Assembly (NCBI GenBank): GCA_035319765.1
Contig: DATHCB010000064.1
Coordinates: 1 to 11,905 of the forward strand
DNA: 11,905 bases
Direction: 5' to 3'
Origin: DATHCB01 sp035319765
GTDB lineage: Archaea; Thermoproteota; Bathyarchaeia; Bathyarchaeales; SOJC01
This document shows positions 6,088 through 11,905 of this stretch, piece by piece; positions within the stretch are counted from its first letter, which is position 1; each line of letters begins with the position of its first letter. The translations under genes were made by a program, and so were the position numbers. The notes below the pieces were generated by a model, which was given only the letters and a program-made list of their open reading frames with translations, had not been told where the DNA came from and ran no database searches.

Positions 6088-7041
6088 GTGAGAATTTCCG
6101 CCAGAACCGAAGCTTCTATAATCCTTTTCGCCGCTTTATATTACGTACTCTCAATCTTCTCTTTGTATATTCCAGCGATCGGGCTCCCTCAAATCACAAT
6201 TAGTTTAACGGCGTTTATTGCATCGGTCTTTGGAATTCTGCTTGGCCCGGAATTAGGTGCACTTACTGCGTTCATCGGCGCCTTAGTTGCGTGGATCTTG
6301 CCACCTGGAAGCGGCAGCGTGACGGGCCTACCTTTTTTGTTGTCGCCGCCACTAAACGCTCTTACTTCAGGACTTATTTACACAAGACGCTGGAAAGAGG
6401 CGACCGGCATCATGGCTCTGTTGATAGGAGTTTTTTGGGTCACCCCTCCATGCACGCCATTCAATCCATACTGGTACGTCGGGTTGGCCGCTTCGTGGGA
6501 CAAAATCATTGCTTGTGCATTGATCGCGCCGGCTGTGTTGCTTTTGCGAAAGCCTTCACTAAAGGCCATGTTTGCGGCGTTTTTCTTGCTGGGTTTAATT
6601 GGAAATCAGGCTGACAATGCATGGGGGAATCTGGCGTTCGCCTTCCCAGTCGTCTATAATGGGATTTTTGGTTTGAATGTTGAGGTTGTTCGTTTCTTAT
6701 TCTTGGTGAGCCCGTTTATTTACCCTGTGATCAGAATCATTCAGGGAGCTCTTGTGGCTGTTGTAGCTGTTCCGCTGGTCAAGGCTTTAAACGCTGCTGG
6801 GTGGATGCCGCTTAAGGGAGAAGAAACGGGAGGAAAACCCGTCCCAACCATGCCTGCGACTTATGAAATAGCCAGTAGGGGCTACTTCATCGAAGCCGTG
6901 ACCTACTCGATACTAGCAGCGATCAGCATCGTAGGCGCGCTAGTTCAAACTTGGTTGTGGCTCTTCCCAGGATGCGCCTTTGTTCTGCTAGCGGTAACCG
7001 TAGGAATTGAATATCGTCACGGAAGACGTATGCGAAAGTAG
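6088..7041 (+). CDS. Polytopic membrane protein resembling an ECF-transporter S component
   Basis: About 317 residues, strongly hydrophobic, with roughly eight to ten membrane segments. The N-terminal two-thirds resembles the substrate-binding S component of energy-coupling factor vitamin or cofactor transporters. Evidence is the run LTAFIASVFGILLGPELGAL followed by TAFIGALVAW and the loop ILPPGSGSVTG, then SPPLNALTSGLIYTRR. Ordinary S components are about 180-200 residues. Here, after about residue 240, there is a soluble loop (KGEETGGKPVPTMP) and two further helices, so the C-terminus is extended. No ATPase or T component is encoded beside it, as is normal when such modules are shared. I chose GTG 6088 because AGGTG at 6077-6081 lies six bases upstream; GTG 6079 is also in frame and adds MHL. 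The CitG homologue is divergent from the same promoter region, which suggests linked regulation. Substrate unknown; another kind of membrane protein is possible. Confidence 0.55.
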   Translation: MRISARTEASIILFAALYYVLSIFSLYIPAIGLPQITISLTAFIASVFGILLGPELGALTAFIGALVAWILPPGSGSVTGLPFLLSPPLNALTSGLIYTRRWKEATGIMALLIGVFWVTPPCTPFNPYWYVGLAASWDKIIACALIAPAVLLLRKPSLKAMFAAFFLLGLIGNQADNAWGNLAFAFPVVYNGIFGLNVEVVRFLFLVSPFIYPVIRIIQGALVAVVAVPLVKALNAAGWMPLKGEETGGKPVPTMPATYEIASRGYFIEAVTYSILAAISIVGALVQTWLWLFPGCAFVLLAVTVGIEYRHGRRMRK

Positions 7042-7281
7042 TCGTACGCCTGCAAATGGATGTATGTTGAGTTTTCTGTGTATTCTTAAAGCCATGAGTG
7101 GTTCCCTATATGCCTTTATTCAATAGGCAAAGTGTGCACAGGCGAGACTTCGCTTTCTCAACGATAAGGATGCTAGCAAGATCTGCTAAATTTGAGTGGA
7201 GGGCAAAAAACGGAATAGGTTTGTAAAGTATTATAAAGGAAGTCTAGTTTCTAGCCAGATCAATGCATGGTGCATGTTTGA
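7042..7281. other. 240-base intergenic region upstream of the first nucleotidyltransferase paralogue
   Basis: No gene is apparent. T-rich stretches shortly after 7041 (GAGTTTTCTG) may end the transporter transcript. A weak hairpin with arms TGCCT (7111-7115) and AGGCA (7125-7129) lies mid-region. The right end holds the promoter and leader of the next gene, including the small palindrome ATGCA-TGG-TGCAT at 7263-7275 and the mini reading frame ATG GTG CAT GTT TGA (7267-7281), which abuts the real ATG. Confidence 0.4.
7231..7238 (+). promoter_or_regulatory. TATA box of the first nucleotidyltransferase paralogue
   Basis: TTATAAAG is a close match to an archaeal TATA box, with an A-rich stretch before it that could act as BRE. 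The expected start of transcription, about 25 bases on, is near 7260. That would leave a leader of only some 22 bases and no Shine-Dalgarno before ATG 7282. Confidence 0.5.
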
Positions 7282-8295
7282 ATGCGATTTCGAGAAGGAG
7301 ACTTAATCGAAGACCTTAATGGAATAATTTTTGATGTCAAAGGTTTGGTTCATCCACCTAATCGCGTCGTGGCTTTCCCTCGTTTCATTCCAAGCGCCGT
7401 AGGCGACAGAAGACGAGGTCCAGTCAGATATAATAAAGTCTATTCCCTTTCTGCTCGTTACGAATGGTTGGAGAGAAACTCTCCACAGTACCTGATTCAC
7501 GACGAAGTATTTGGCGATCGAATTTGCGAAGTCCCGATTAATTGCATAGCGCACCATTATCGGCCAATCGATCGGCTGCGGAAACTCCACACCTGTGAAC
7601 AACCTGATTCGCTTGAGCGAGACGCGTTAGAGCTAGTCTCTTTCTTGAAGAAGTCCGCAAGAATTGCATGGAACGCTTTTGGCATTTCAGGCTCAATTCT
7701 GGCGAAACTTCACAAGCCTACTTCAGATATTGACCTAATCGTTTATGCTCGGGACAACTGTCGCCGGCTTCATTCCGTCCTGAAATCATTGCTCAGTGAA
7801 GAAGGAAGTATGGTAAGACCTTATCGCGAGGAGAAAGAGCTTCGTCTCCTTTTCGATTTTCGCTCAAAAGACACGAATATGAGTTTCGAAGACTTTGTTC
7901 GAATAGAGTCGAGGAAAGTTTTGCAAGGTAAGTACTGTCAGCATGACTACTTCATCAGATGCATTAAAAATTGGAACGAAATCAACGAAAGCTATGGCGA
8001 CATAAAATACCACAATGCTGGATGTGCAAGAATCAGAGCAAAAGTGACGGATACTTCTGAAGCCATTTTTACCCCTTGCTTCTACAAAATTGACGATATT
8101 ACGGTGCTTGATGGTGATGTTGCCGAGCCGATAGCGGAGATCGCTAGTTTTCGTGGGAGATTCTGTGAACAGGCTGTAGAGGGGGAGGTTGTTGTTGCCC
8201 AAGGTAAATTAGAAGAAGTGCGAGATAAGAAAGGCGAAGAGTATTTTCGATTGCTTTTGGGGAACGAGCCCTCTGACTTTATGGTTCTGGCTTAG
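7282..8295 (+). CDS. Nucleotidyltransferase-fold protein, paralogue 1 of 4
   Basis: This 337-residue protein has three recognisable parts. The N-terminal region (about 1-100) carries the family signature REGDLI, then HPPNRVVA and a later HHYRP. The middle part is a polymerase-beta-type nucleotidyltransferase core: GS at 137-138 followed ten residues later by DID (D149, D151) on a strand, SDIDLIVY. A likely position for the third acidic residue is D222 (QHDYFIR), which the other paralogues do not keep. The C-terminal domain (about 247-337) is beta-rich, with AKVTDTSEAIFTPCFYKI and VVVAQGKLEEV, and may be an OB-like barrel that binds nucleic acid. I believe it belongs to a broad archaeal group annotated only as predicted nucleotidyltransferase; the substrate is unknown. 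The start matches the domain start of the paralogues. Its last 17 bases overlap the convergent paralogue 2. Confidence 0.8.
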   Translation: MRFREGDLIEDLNGIIFDVKGLVHPPNRVVAFPRFIPSAVGDRRRGPVRYNKVYSLSARYEWLERNSPQYLIHDEVFGDRICEVPINCIAHHYRPIDRLRKLHTCEQPDSLERDALELVSFLKKSARIAWNAFGISGSILAKLHKPTSDIDLIVYARDNCRRLHSVLKSLLSEEGSMVRPYREEKELRLLFDFRSKDTNMSFEDFVRIESRKVLQGKYCQHDYFIRCIKNWNEINESYGDIKYHNAGCARIRAKVTDTSEAIFTPCFYKIDDITVLDGDVAEPIAEIASFRGRFCEQAVEGEVVVAQGKLEEVRDKKGEEYFRLLLGNEPSDFMVLA

Positions 8296-9442
8296 CCACC
8301 TTCAAGACTTGCTCGTAGTATCTCGGTCCATAAGTCAATGTGATTTGATGAAAACTGCCTTTTGCCGTGGCGACTTTTTCGAGGTTTCCCTCAACAATAA
8401 CCTTTTCATCCTTTTTTACTTGGATTCGAAACTCTTCCATGTAGGATAGAATACGTTTGATGTCTTCTGTTTTTGCCTTGGTCCTGATCTCAAGCGGTTC
8501 AATTCTGTAGATTGATGGCATGAATGGTGCATCCTTGTCCTCTGTTACCCGTGCTTGAGCTCTTATCCAACCTTCTCGTGTAATTCGTTGTTTACGGCTG
8601 TATTCATTCTTGATCTCGGGCCAGTCTCGCACGGGTTCAAACTCTGCCTTCATTACTCTCTTGCTCGATTGGTCTTTGAACACTGCGTAGATGAGTTTTC
8701 GTCGTTGATGCCACACGAATTCCTTCGGAGTGTAGTTTTTGAATAGCCAGTGTTTACCTCTTATTACCGCATCATTTTCAAACTCGTTTCTTAGAGTTGA
8801 ATGCTTCTCCCGGTAGATTTGCTCTAGAAGTTGTCCGAGTTCTTCGTGCTTTTCTCTGCCGTAAACGATTAGGTCCAGGTCCGAGTATTTCGGGTGATAG
8901 AAGCCGTGGAGAAGTGAACCAAAGACTCCAAAATCGTTCACCGAAAGTGTCGCTCTCGTTTTAAGCATCGTGAACAGGGTTTTCAGGCTTCTTATCAGCT
9001 TATCTTTCGGCGGGTTTGCTATCAGTTTGTTAAATCTCTGTTGCGGACTTCTGGTCACCTTGATCTGCTCCTGTCTGACTCCAACTAAACGTGCTTCAAG
9101 TGGTGCATAGAAGAGGGTGTATTCAGAATAGTTTTTCTCTACGAAACGTAAACCTTGGTCAAAATAGAATTTGTGAAAAACTTGCTCTTGGTCTGGCGCT
9201 TTTCTGATGGCTTTTGAAAGAGTGCTTTTGTAGACAGCCTGGGGCGCGTATTCAGGGTCGCACACATAAGCATTCGGTGGATGGTTGTACCCGTAAACAC
9301 GGAAGATAATGCCCTCCTTTGTGATTATCGCGTCGCGATCTCGAAGTCTGGTGTACTTGGTCACGTGCTTCTTTTCTCGTTTCACGTTTGGTTCAGTGTT
9401 TTTTCTTTTCGGCAATTGCAAACTTCCGGCGCTTATTCGCAT
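8279..9442 (-). CDS. Nucleotidyltransferase-fold protein, paralogue 2 of 4, with basic N-terminal tail
   Basis: Starting at ATG 9442 this gives 387 residues. The family N-terminal signature reads RDRDAIITKEGIIFRVYG, then HPPNAYV. The nucleotidyltransferase core has GS at 175-176 and DLD (D188, D190) in SDLDLIVYG. The C-terminal domain keeps ARVTEDKDAPFMPSIYRI and VIVEGNLEKV. Compared with paralogue 3, an extra Lys/Arg-rich stretch of about 26 residues (LPKRKNTEPNVKREKKH) precedes the domain. A GTG at 9364 would give VTKYTRLRDRD and align exactly with the paralogue 3 start, so the true start could be there. The frame is open back to an ATG at 9550, but that would overlap paralogue 3 by 29 bases and is less likely. 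No clear ribosome site supports any choice. It lies downstream of paralogue 3 on the same strand, possibly co-transcribed, and its 3' end overlaps paralogue 1. Confidence 0.78.
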   Translation of the reverse strand: MRISAGSLQLPKRKNTEPNVKREKKHVTKYTRLRDRDAIITKEGIIFRVYGYNHPPNAYVCDPEYAPQAVYKSTLSKAIRKAPDQEQVFHKFYFDQGLRFVEKNYSEYTLFYAPLEARLVGVRQEQIKVTRSPQQRFNKLIANPPKDKLIRSLKTLFTMLKTRATLSVNDFGVFGSLLHGFYHPKYSDLDLIVYGREKHEELGQLLEQIYREKHSTLRNEFENDAVIRGKHWLFKNYTPKEFVWHQRRKLIYAVFKDQSSKRVMKAEFEPVRDWPEIKNEYSRKQRITREGWIRAQARVTEDKDAPFMPSIYRIEPLEIRTKAKTEDIKRILSYMEEFRIQVKKDEKVIVEGNLEKVATAKGSFHQITLTYGPRYYEQVLKVAKPEP

Positions 9443-9521
9443 TATCTGTATGACACTAGACTGACCCGAACAAACCCACAGGTGGTGTTCAAGAATGCTT
9501 CGCATGGAGCCTCTAGATTGG

Positions 9522-10541
9522 CTAGAGTGGCCAAATGTATTCGTCCTCACTTGATGCCGTTCCTACGACCACCTGAAAACTCGTTTTCCCCGTGCCAACA
9601 CGTTCTACGCGCTCCAGCATCCCGGAAGCGCGTATTCTGTCGCCCTTTCTTGCGATGTTTCTGTAGTGCCCAATCATCGAAACTACTGTATTAGGAACGG
9701 TGTTCTCAGCTAGAATTGACTCTCTGTCTATTGGTACGTAGTTTCTCACATCGTAAACCGCAGGGCGAAACATCGTCTCTCTGTCGTCATGTACATCGCA
9801 GTACAGTTTGACGGGCTTTAATGGAAAATATTTGAACGCACCATGTTTGGTTTTGATTTCTTCAGGCTTACGCACGGCGTTGTAGACAAACAACGTATCC
9901 TTGAACTTCCCTCGATAACGCCGTGCCATATCTAGCCTCTTGGTGAACACGTAACTCAGCGATTTTCTCTTCACAAGGCGTTCGACCGTCTTCTCTACGC
10001 GCCTAAAATTCTTTGCTCCGTAAACTACAAAATCAACATCTGAGTTGGACGTGTGTATATTCAATGCCAGAGAGCCGTGCAAGCCAAAATCGTCAAGTGG
10101 CACTTTTGATTTTCTGGACAGGAGCGTCAATAGCCGTAATGCGATTTTCTCTAGCCGATCCTTTCTTTTCTTCTTAAGAAGCTTTTGCAGAGACTCATTT
10201 GGTAGGTAGACTTTTTTGATTTGTTTTAGAGAGACGCTTATGATATTCTTCTGTCGGAAGGGGCAATGATGAACGTATTCTGGAAAATTCTTCTTGAATG
10301 CTTCAAGAAAAGTGGTATAGTTCTCTGCGGTATAGAGTTTCTCAGGCCTAAATAGCTGGAGCTTTCCTTTCTTCCAGATTTTGTCGAGAAATCTTATTTT
10401 GAAACGATCCTTATGCTCAGCCGGTATGTACTTCAAAAAAGAAGTAACTCTGCCTTTCGGATGCTCATACCCAAATGCATAAAAGACAAAATTATCTCTT
10501 GTAATGAAAGTGTCGCCATCCCGTGGAACCCATTCAGTCAT
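9522..10541 (-). CDS. Nucleotidyltransferase-fold protein, paralogue 3 of 4
   Basis: This 339-residue protein starts at ATG 10541 behind an excellent ribosome site, GGTGAGGAG, which fixes the family N-terminus: MTEWVPRDGDTFITRDNF, then GYEHPKGRV (HPK in place of HPP). The nucleotidyltransferase core has GS at 156-157 and DVD (D168, D170) in SDVDFVVYG. On the strand where a third catalytic carboxylate would sit (GAFKYFPLKPVKL), no acidic residue is evident. The C-terminal domain keeps DVHDDRETMFRPAVYDV and IRASGMLERV. It is the most Lys/Arg-rich of the four, which would suit nucleic-acid contact. ACTTTAAC around 10579-10586 (read on the minus strand) is a possible TATA box about 40 bases upstream and lies inside the divergent paralogue 4 reading frame. 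Function unknown. Confidence 0.8.
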   Translation of the reverse strand: MTEWVPRDGDTFITRDNFVFYAFGYEHPKGRVTSFLKYIPAEHKDRFKIRFLDKIWKKGKLQLFRPEKLYTAENYTTFLEAFKKNFPEYVHHCPFRQKNIISVSLKQIKKVYLPNESLQKLLKKKRKDRLEKIALRLLTLLSRKSKVPLDDFGLHGSLALNIHTSNSDVDFVVYGAKNFRRVEKTVERLVKRKSLSYVFTKRLDMARRYRGKFKDTLFVYNAVRKPEEIKTKHGAFKYFPLKPVKLYCDVHDDRETMFRPAVYDVRNYVPIDRESILAENTVPNTVVSMIGHYRNIARKGDRIRASGMLERVERVGTGKTSFQVVVGTASSEDEYIWPL

Positions 10542-10559
10542 CTCCTCACCGCGCTTGAT

Positions 10560-11660
10560 ATGCTATGTGCGTTTGAAGGGTTAAAGTCTGTGCAAGGACA
10601 AAAGAATCTTCGTGGTTTCAGAGATCGCGACTTCATTCGCACCAAAGAGGGCTTCTTTTTCTGTGTAGTAGGTCCTTATCATCCTCCAGATCGCGTAATT
10701 GCATATGTGAAGTATGTTCCGGCGAGATCTGGTAAATGGAGAAGCGAAGGTACGTATTATCAACGTGTAATGCGCGCCTATACGATTCCGAGCCTACTCG
10801 AGACTTTCAATTTGCTCAAAACCAAGTATTCACAGTTTCTGTTTCACTCGGAATTCTATGGCATCACGATGACTGCTGTCCCACGCATCTACGTAGCACA
10901 GCATTACAGACCAGAAGAAAAACTCGCACGGATTCTCCACATTATTAGGAAAGACGTACTGCAAAAGAAACTTGCTTCATTCGTCGCATTACTTCATGAA
11001 AAAAGCGGGATCGCCCTCGAATATTTCGGCATAACGGGTTCGATTCTTCTTGACATTCATGACCCAAGATTCTCGGATATTGACTTAACAATCTATGGTC
11101 TGCAAAACTGTCTTAAAATTAAAAAGACACTAAATCAACTCGTCGGGGATCCAAGTTCTCTAGTAAGACGATTTCAGGGCGTGACACTCGACGAATGGTG
11201 TAGGAAAAAGGTGGAGAATTTTCCATTAAGCATTGAAGACGCGAGGCGTCTTTACGAGCGTAAGTGGAACATCGGCTGGTTCAGTGGTGTTCCCTTTTCT
11301 ATTCATCCCGTGAAAATTGAAGATGAACTGACCGAGAGGTATGGAGACAAAACCTTTCGCCCTGAGGGTCAGGTTGTTATATGTGCCAAGATCACTGATG
11401 ACCGCGAGAGCATGTTTCTACCTTGCGTATATACGGTTCATGATGTTAAGGTGCTCAAAGGAAACCAAGACGGTTCTCGCATATCGGAAGTGGTTAGTTA
11501 TGAAAGTCTCTACGATAGTCTGGCGGAAACAGGTGATGAGATCTATGTTAAGGGTAAACTTGAGAGCGTCTGTGATAACAGGGATAAAAGGGAGTATTAC
11601 AGGGTTCTCGTTGGCTCACCTGAGGGAAAAGGCAAGGAGTACATCAAGCCCGCTGAGTAG
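10560..11660 (+). CDS. Nucleotidyltransferase-fold protein, paralogue 4 of 4
   Basis: From ATG 10560 this gives 366 residues. The N-terminal signature is RDRDFIRTKEGFFFCVVG, then HPPDRVIAYVKYVPA, closest to paralogue 2; the later block AQHYRPEEKLARIL matches paralogue 1. The nucleotidyltransferase core has GS at 160-161 and DID (D173, D175) in SDIDLTIYG. No clear third acidic residue appears in VPFSIHPVKI. The C-terminal domain keeps AKITDDRESMFLPCVYTV and IYVKGKLESV. The frame is open back to ATG 10413, which would overlap paralogue 3 by 129 bases and translates its antisense, so I rejected that start. A GTG at 10590 (VQGQKNLRGFRDRD) is a credible alternative nearer to the domain start. With ATG 10560 the gap to the divergent paralogue 3 start is only 18 bases. 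A T-tract follows the stop. Confidence 0.8.
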   Translation: MLCAFEGLKSVQGQKNLRGFRDRDFIRTKEGFFFCVVGPYHPPDRVIAYVKYVPARSGKWRSEGTYYQRVMRAYTIPSLLETFNLLKTKYSQFLFHSEFYGITMTAVPRIYVAQHYRPEEKLARILHIIRKDVLQKKLASFVALLHEKSGIALEYFGITGSILLDIHDPRFSDIDLTIYGLQNCLKIKKTLNQLVGDPSSLVRRFQGVTLDEWCRKKVENFPLSIEDARRLYERKWNIGWFSGVPFSIHPVKIEDELTERYGDKTFRPEGQVVICAKITDDRESMFLPCVYTVHDVKVLKGNQDGSRISEVVSYESLYDSLAETGDEIYVKGKLESVCDNRDKREYYRVLVGSPEGKGKEYIKPAE

Positions 11661-11666
11661 AAAGCA

Positions 11667-11674
11667 TTTTTCTT
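11667..11674 (+). terminator. T-tract after paralogue 4
   Basis: TTTTTCTT begins seven bases after the TAG stop at 11658-11660. T-rich tracts are the main archaeal termination signal; no stem is seen in front of it. Weak evidence. Confidence 0.3.
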
Positions 11675-11793
11675 AAGGCAGTCGATTGAGACAGCGACAT
11701 GGTTAACGGTTCAAAAGTTTGGCTGTGCAAGCATGCAGCTAGTTTTTTGGCCGCTTTCTTGTGTAACACTAATCCCGAGGGGATCTTTTCGAT

Positions 11794-11905
11794 ATGCTTA
11801 TTTCTCCCACATGGTTCTATGTGAAACCTCTAAGGCAATTGCTTGAACCCAATGCAGGTGCTTTGACACTGGCCATAATTAGCATGAAGGATCTAACGAA
11901 AGTTT
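11794..11905 (+). CDS. Start of an unidentified gene, cut by the right edge
   Basis: An ATG at 11794 opens a frame that continues to the window end (37 codons). It begins MLISPTWFYVKPLRQLLEP and reads on into an alternating hydrophobic stretch, GALTLAIISM. The best support is the sequence GAGGGGATC at 11777-11785, one base away from a perfect match to the archaeal anti-Shine-Dalgarno complement GAGGTGATC and eight bases before the ATG. An in-frame TAA at 11770 fixes the upstream limit. No family can be named from this fragment. The 133 bases between it and paralogue 4 hold a T-tract at about 11734-11740 and otherwise nothing I can assign. Confidence 0.55.
   Translation, partial: MLISPTWFYVKPLRQLLEPNAGALTLAIISMKDLTKV

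Noticed and set aside
7111..7129. Hairpin TGCCT...AGGCA as a terminator or small RNA
   Set aside because: The stem has only five pairs with a nine-base loop and no following T-tract; it could occur by chance.
9281..9694. 137-residue plus-strand frame between paralogues 2 and 3
   Set aside because: It is antisense to both paralogues, which have clear domain motifs on the other strand.
10413..10559. Longer N-terminus for paralogue 4 starting at ATG 10413
   Set aside because: This stretch is the antisense of the paralogue 3 N-terminus, and the family signature begins only after 10590.
7282..11660. Possible toxin-antitoxin or defence system based on nucleotidyltransferase (MNT-like) domains
   Set aside because: MNT antitoxins are short and sit beside a HEPN toxin; these are long three-part proteins, and no HEPN, nuclease or other effector gene is present.
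1..11905. tRNA genes, CRISPR repeats, insertion sequences or attachment sites
   Set aside because: Looking through intergenic regions on both strands, I found no cloverleaf-like sequence, no regularly spaced repeats and no transposase or integrase reading frame.

Overview
The window looks like chromosomal DNA from an archaeon of the TACK group. The main reason is a compact cell-division (Cdv/ESCRT) operon that contains CdvA, two ESCRT-III proteins and a Vps4-type ATPase; CdvA is known from TACK lineages. TTG and GTG start codons, archaeal Shine-Dalgarno sequences (GGAGGT, AGGTGA, GGTGAGGAG) and TATA-like boxes about 25 bases before likely transcription starts agree with this. A bathyarchaeal or thaumarchaeal relative is a reasonable guess, but the sequence alone does not settle it.

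Layout. (1) Positions 1-790, minus: the N-terminal part of a class II glutamine amidotransferase that runs off the left edge. (2) 871-1095, minus: a small protein with two membrane segments. (3) 1322-4840, plus: the cdv operon, in the order ESCRT-III paralogue (CdvB1-like), CdvA, CdvB with a C-terminal winged helix, and CdvC/Vps4. Gaps are short or the genes overlap, so the four are probably co-transcribed from a promoter in the 226-base divergent region before 1322. (4) 5038-5997, minus: a CitG/MdcB-type triphosphoribosyl-dephospho-CoA synthase homologue. It is divergent from (5) 6088-7041, plus, a membrane protein resembling an ECF-transporter S component. Their 90-base shared region holds an operator-like inverted repeat. 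(6) 7282-11660: four diverged paralogues of one nucleotidyltransferase-like family, arranged forward, reverse, reverse, forward. (7) 11794 to the right edge: the start of an unidentified gene with a strong ribosome binding site.

How the genes work together. In the cdv operon, CdvA (PRC barrel plus coiled coil) is expected to form the membrane scaffold. It recruits CdvB through the CdvB winged helix. The ESCRT-III proteins constrict the membrane, and CdvC, through its MIT domain and AAA+ motor, remodels or removes the filaments. Short proline motifs in all three partners (LPEPP in CdvA and CdvB, DLPAGIP in the CdvB1-like protein) are candidate contact points.

The four nucleotidyltransferase paralogues are the least explained part. 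All share an N-terminal region with an HPP-type signature, a GS...DxD nucleotidyltransferase core and a beta-rich C-terminal domain, yet they are strongly diverged. They look like an old local gene-family expansion with an unknown substrate. I saw no CRISPR array, insertion sequence, tRNA or rRNA. No stretch longer than about 240 bases lacks a gene.
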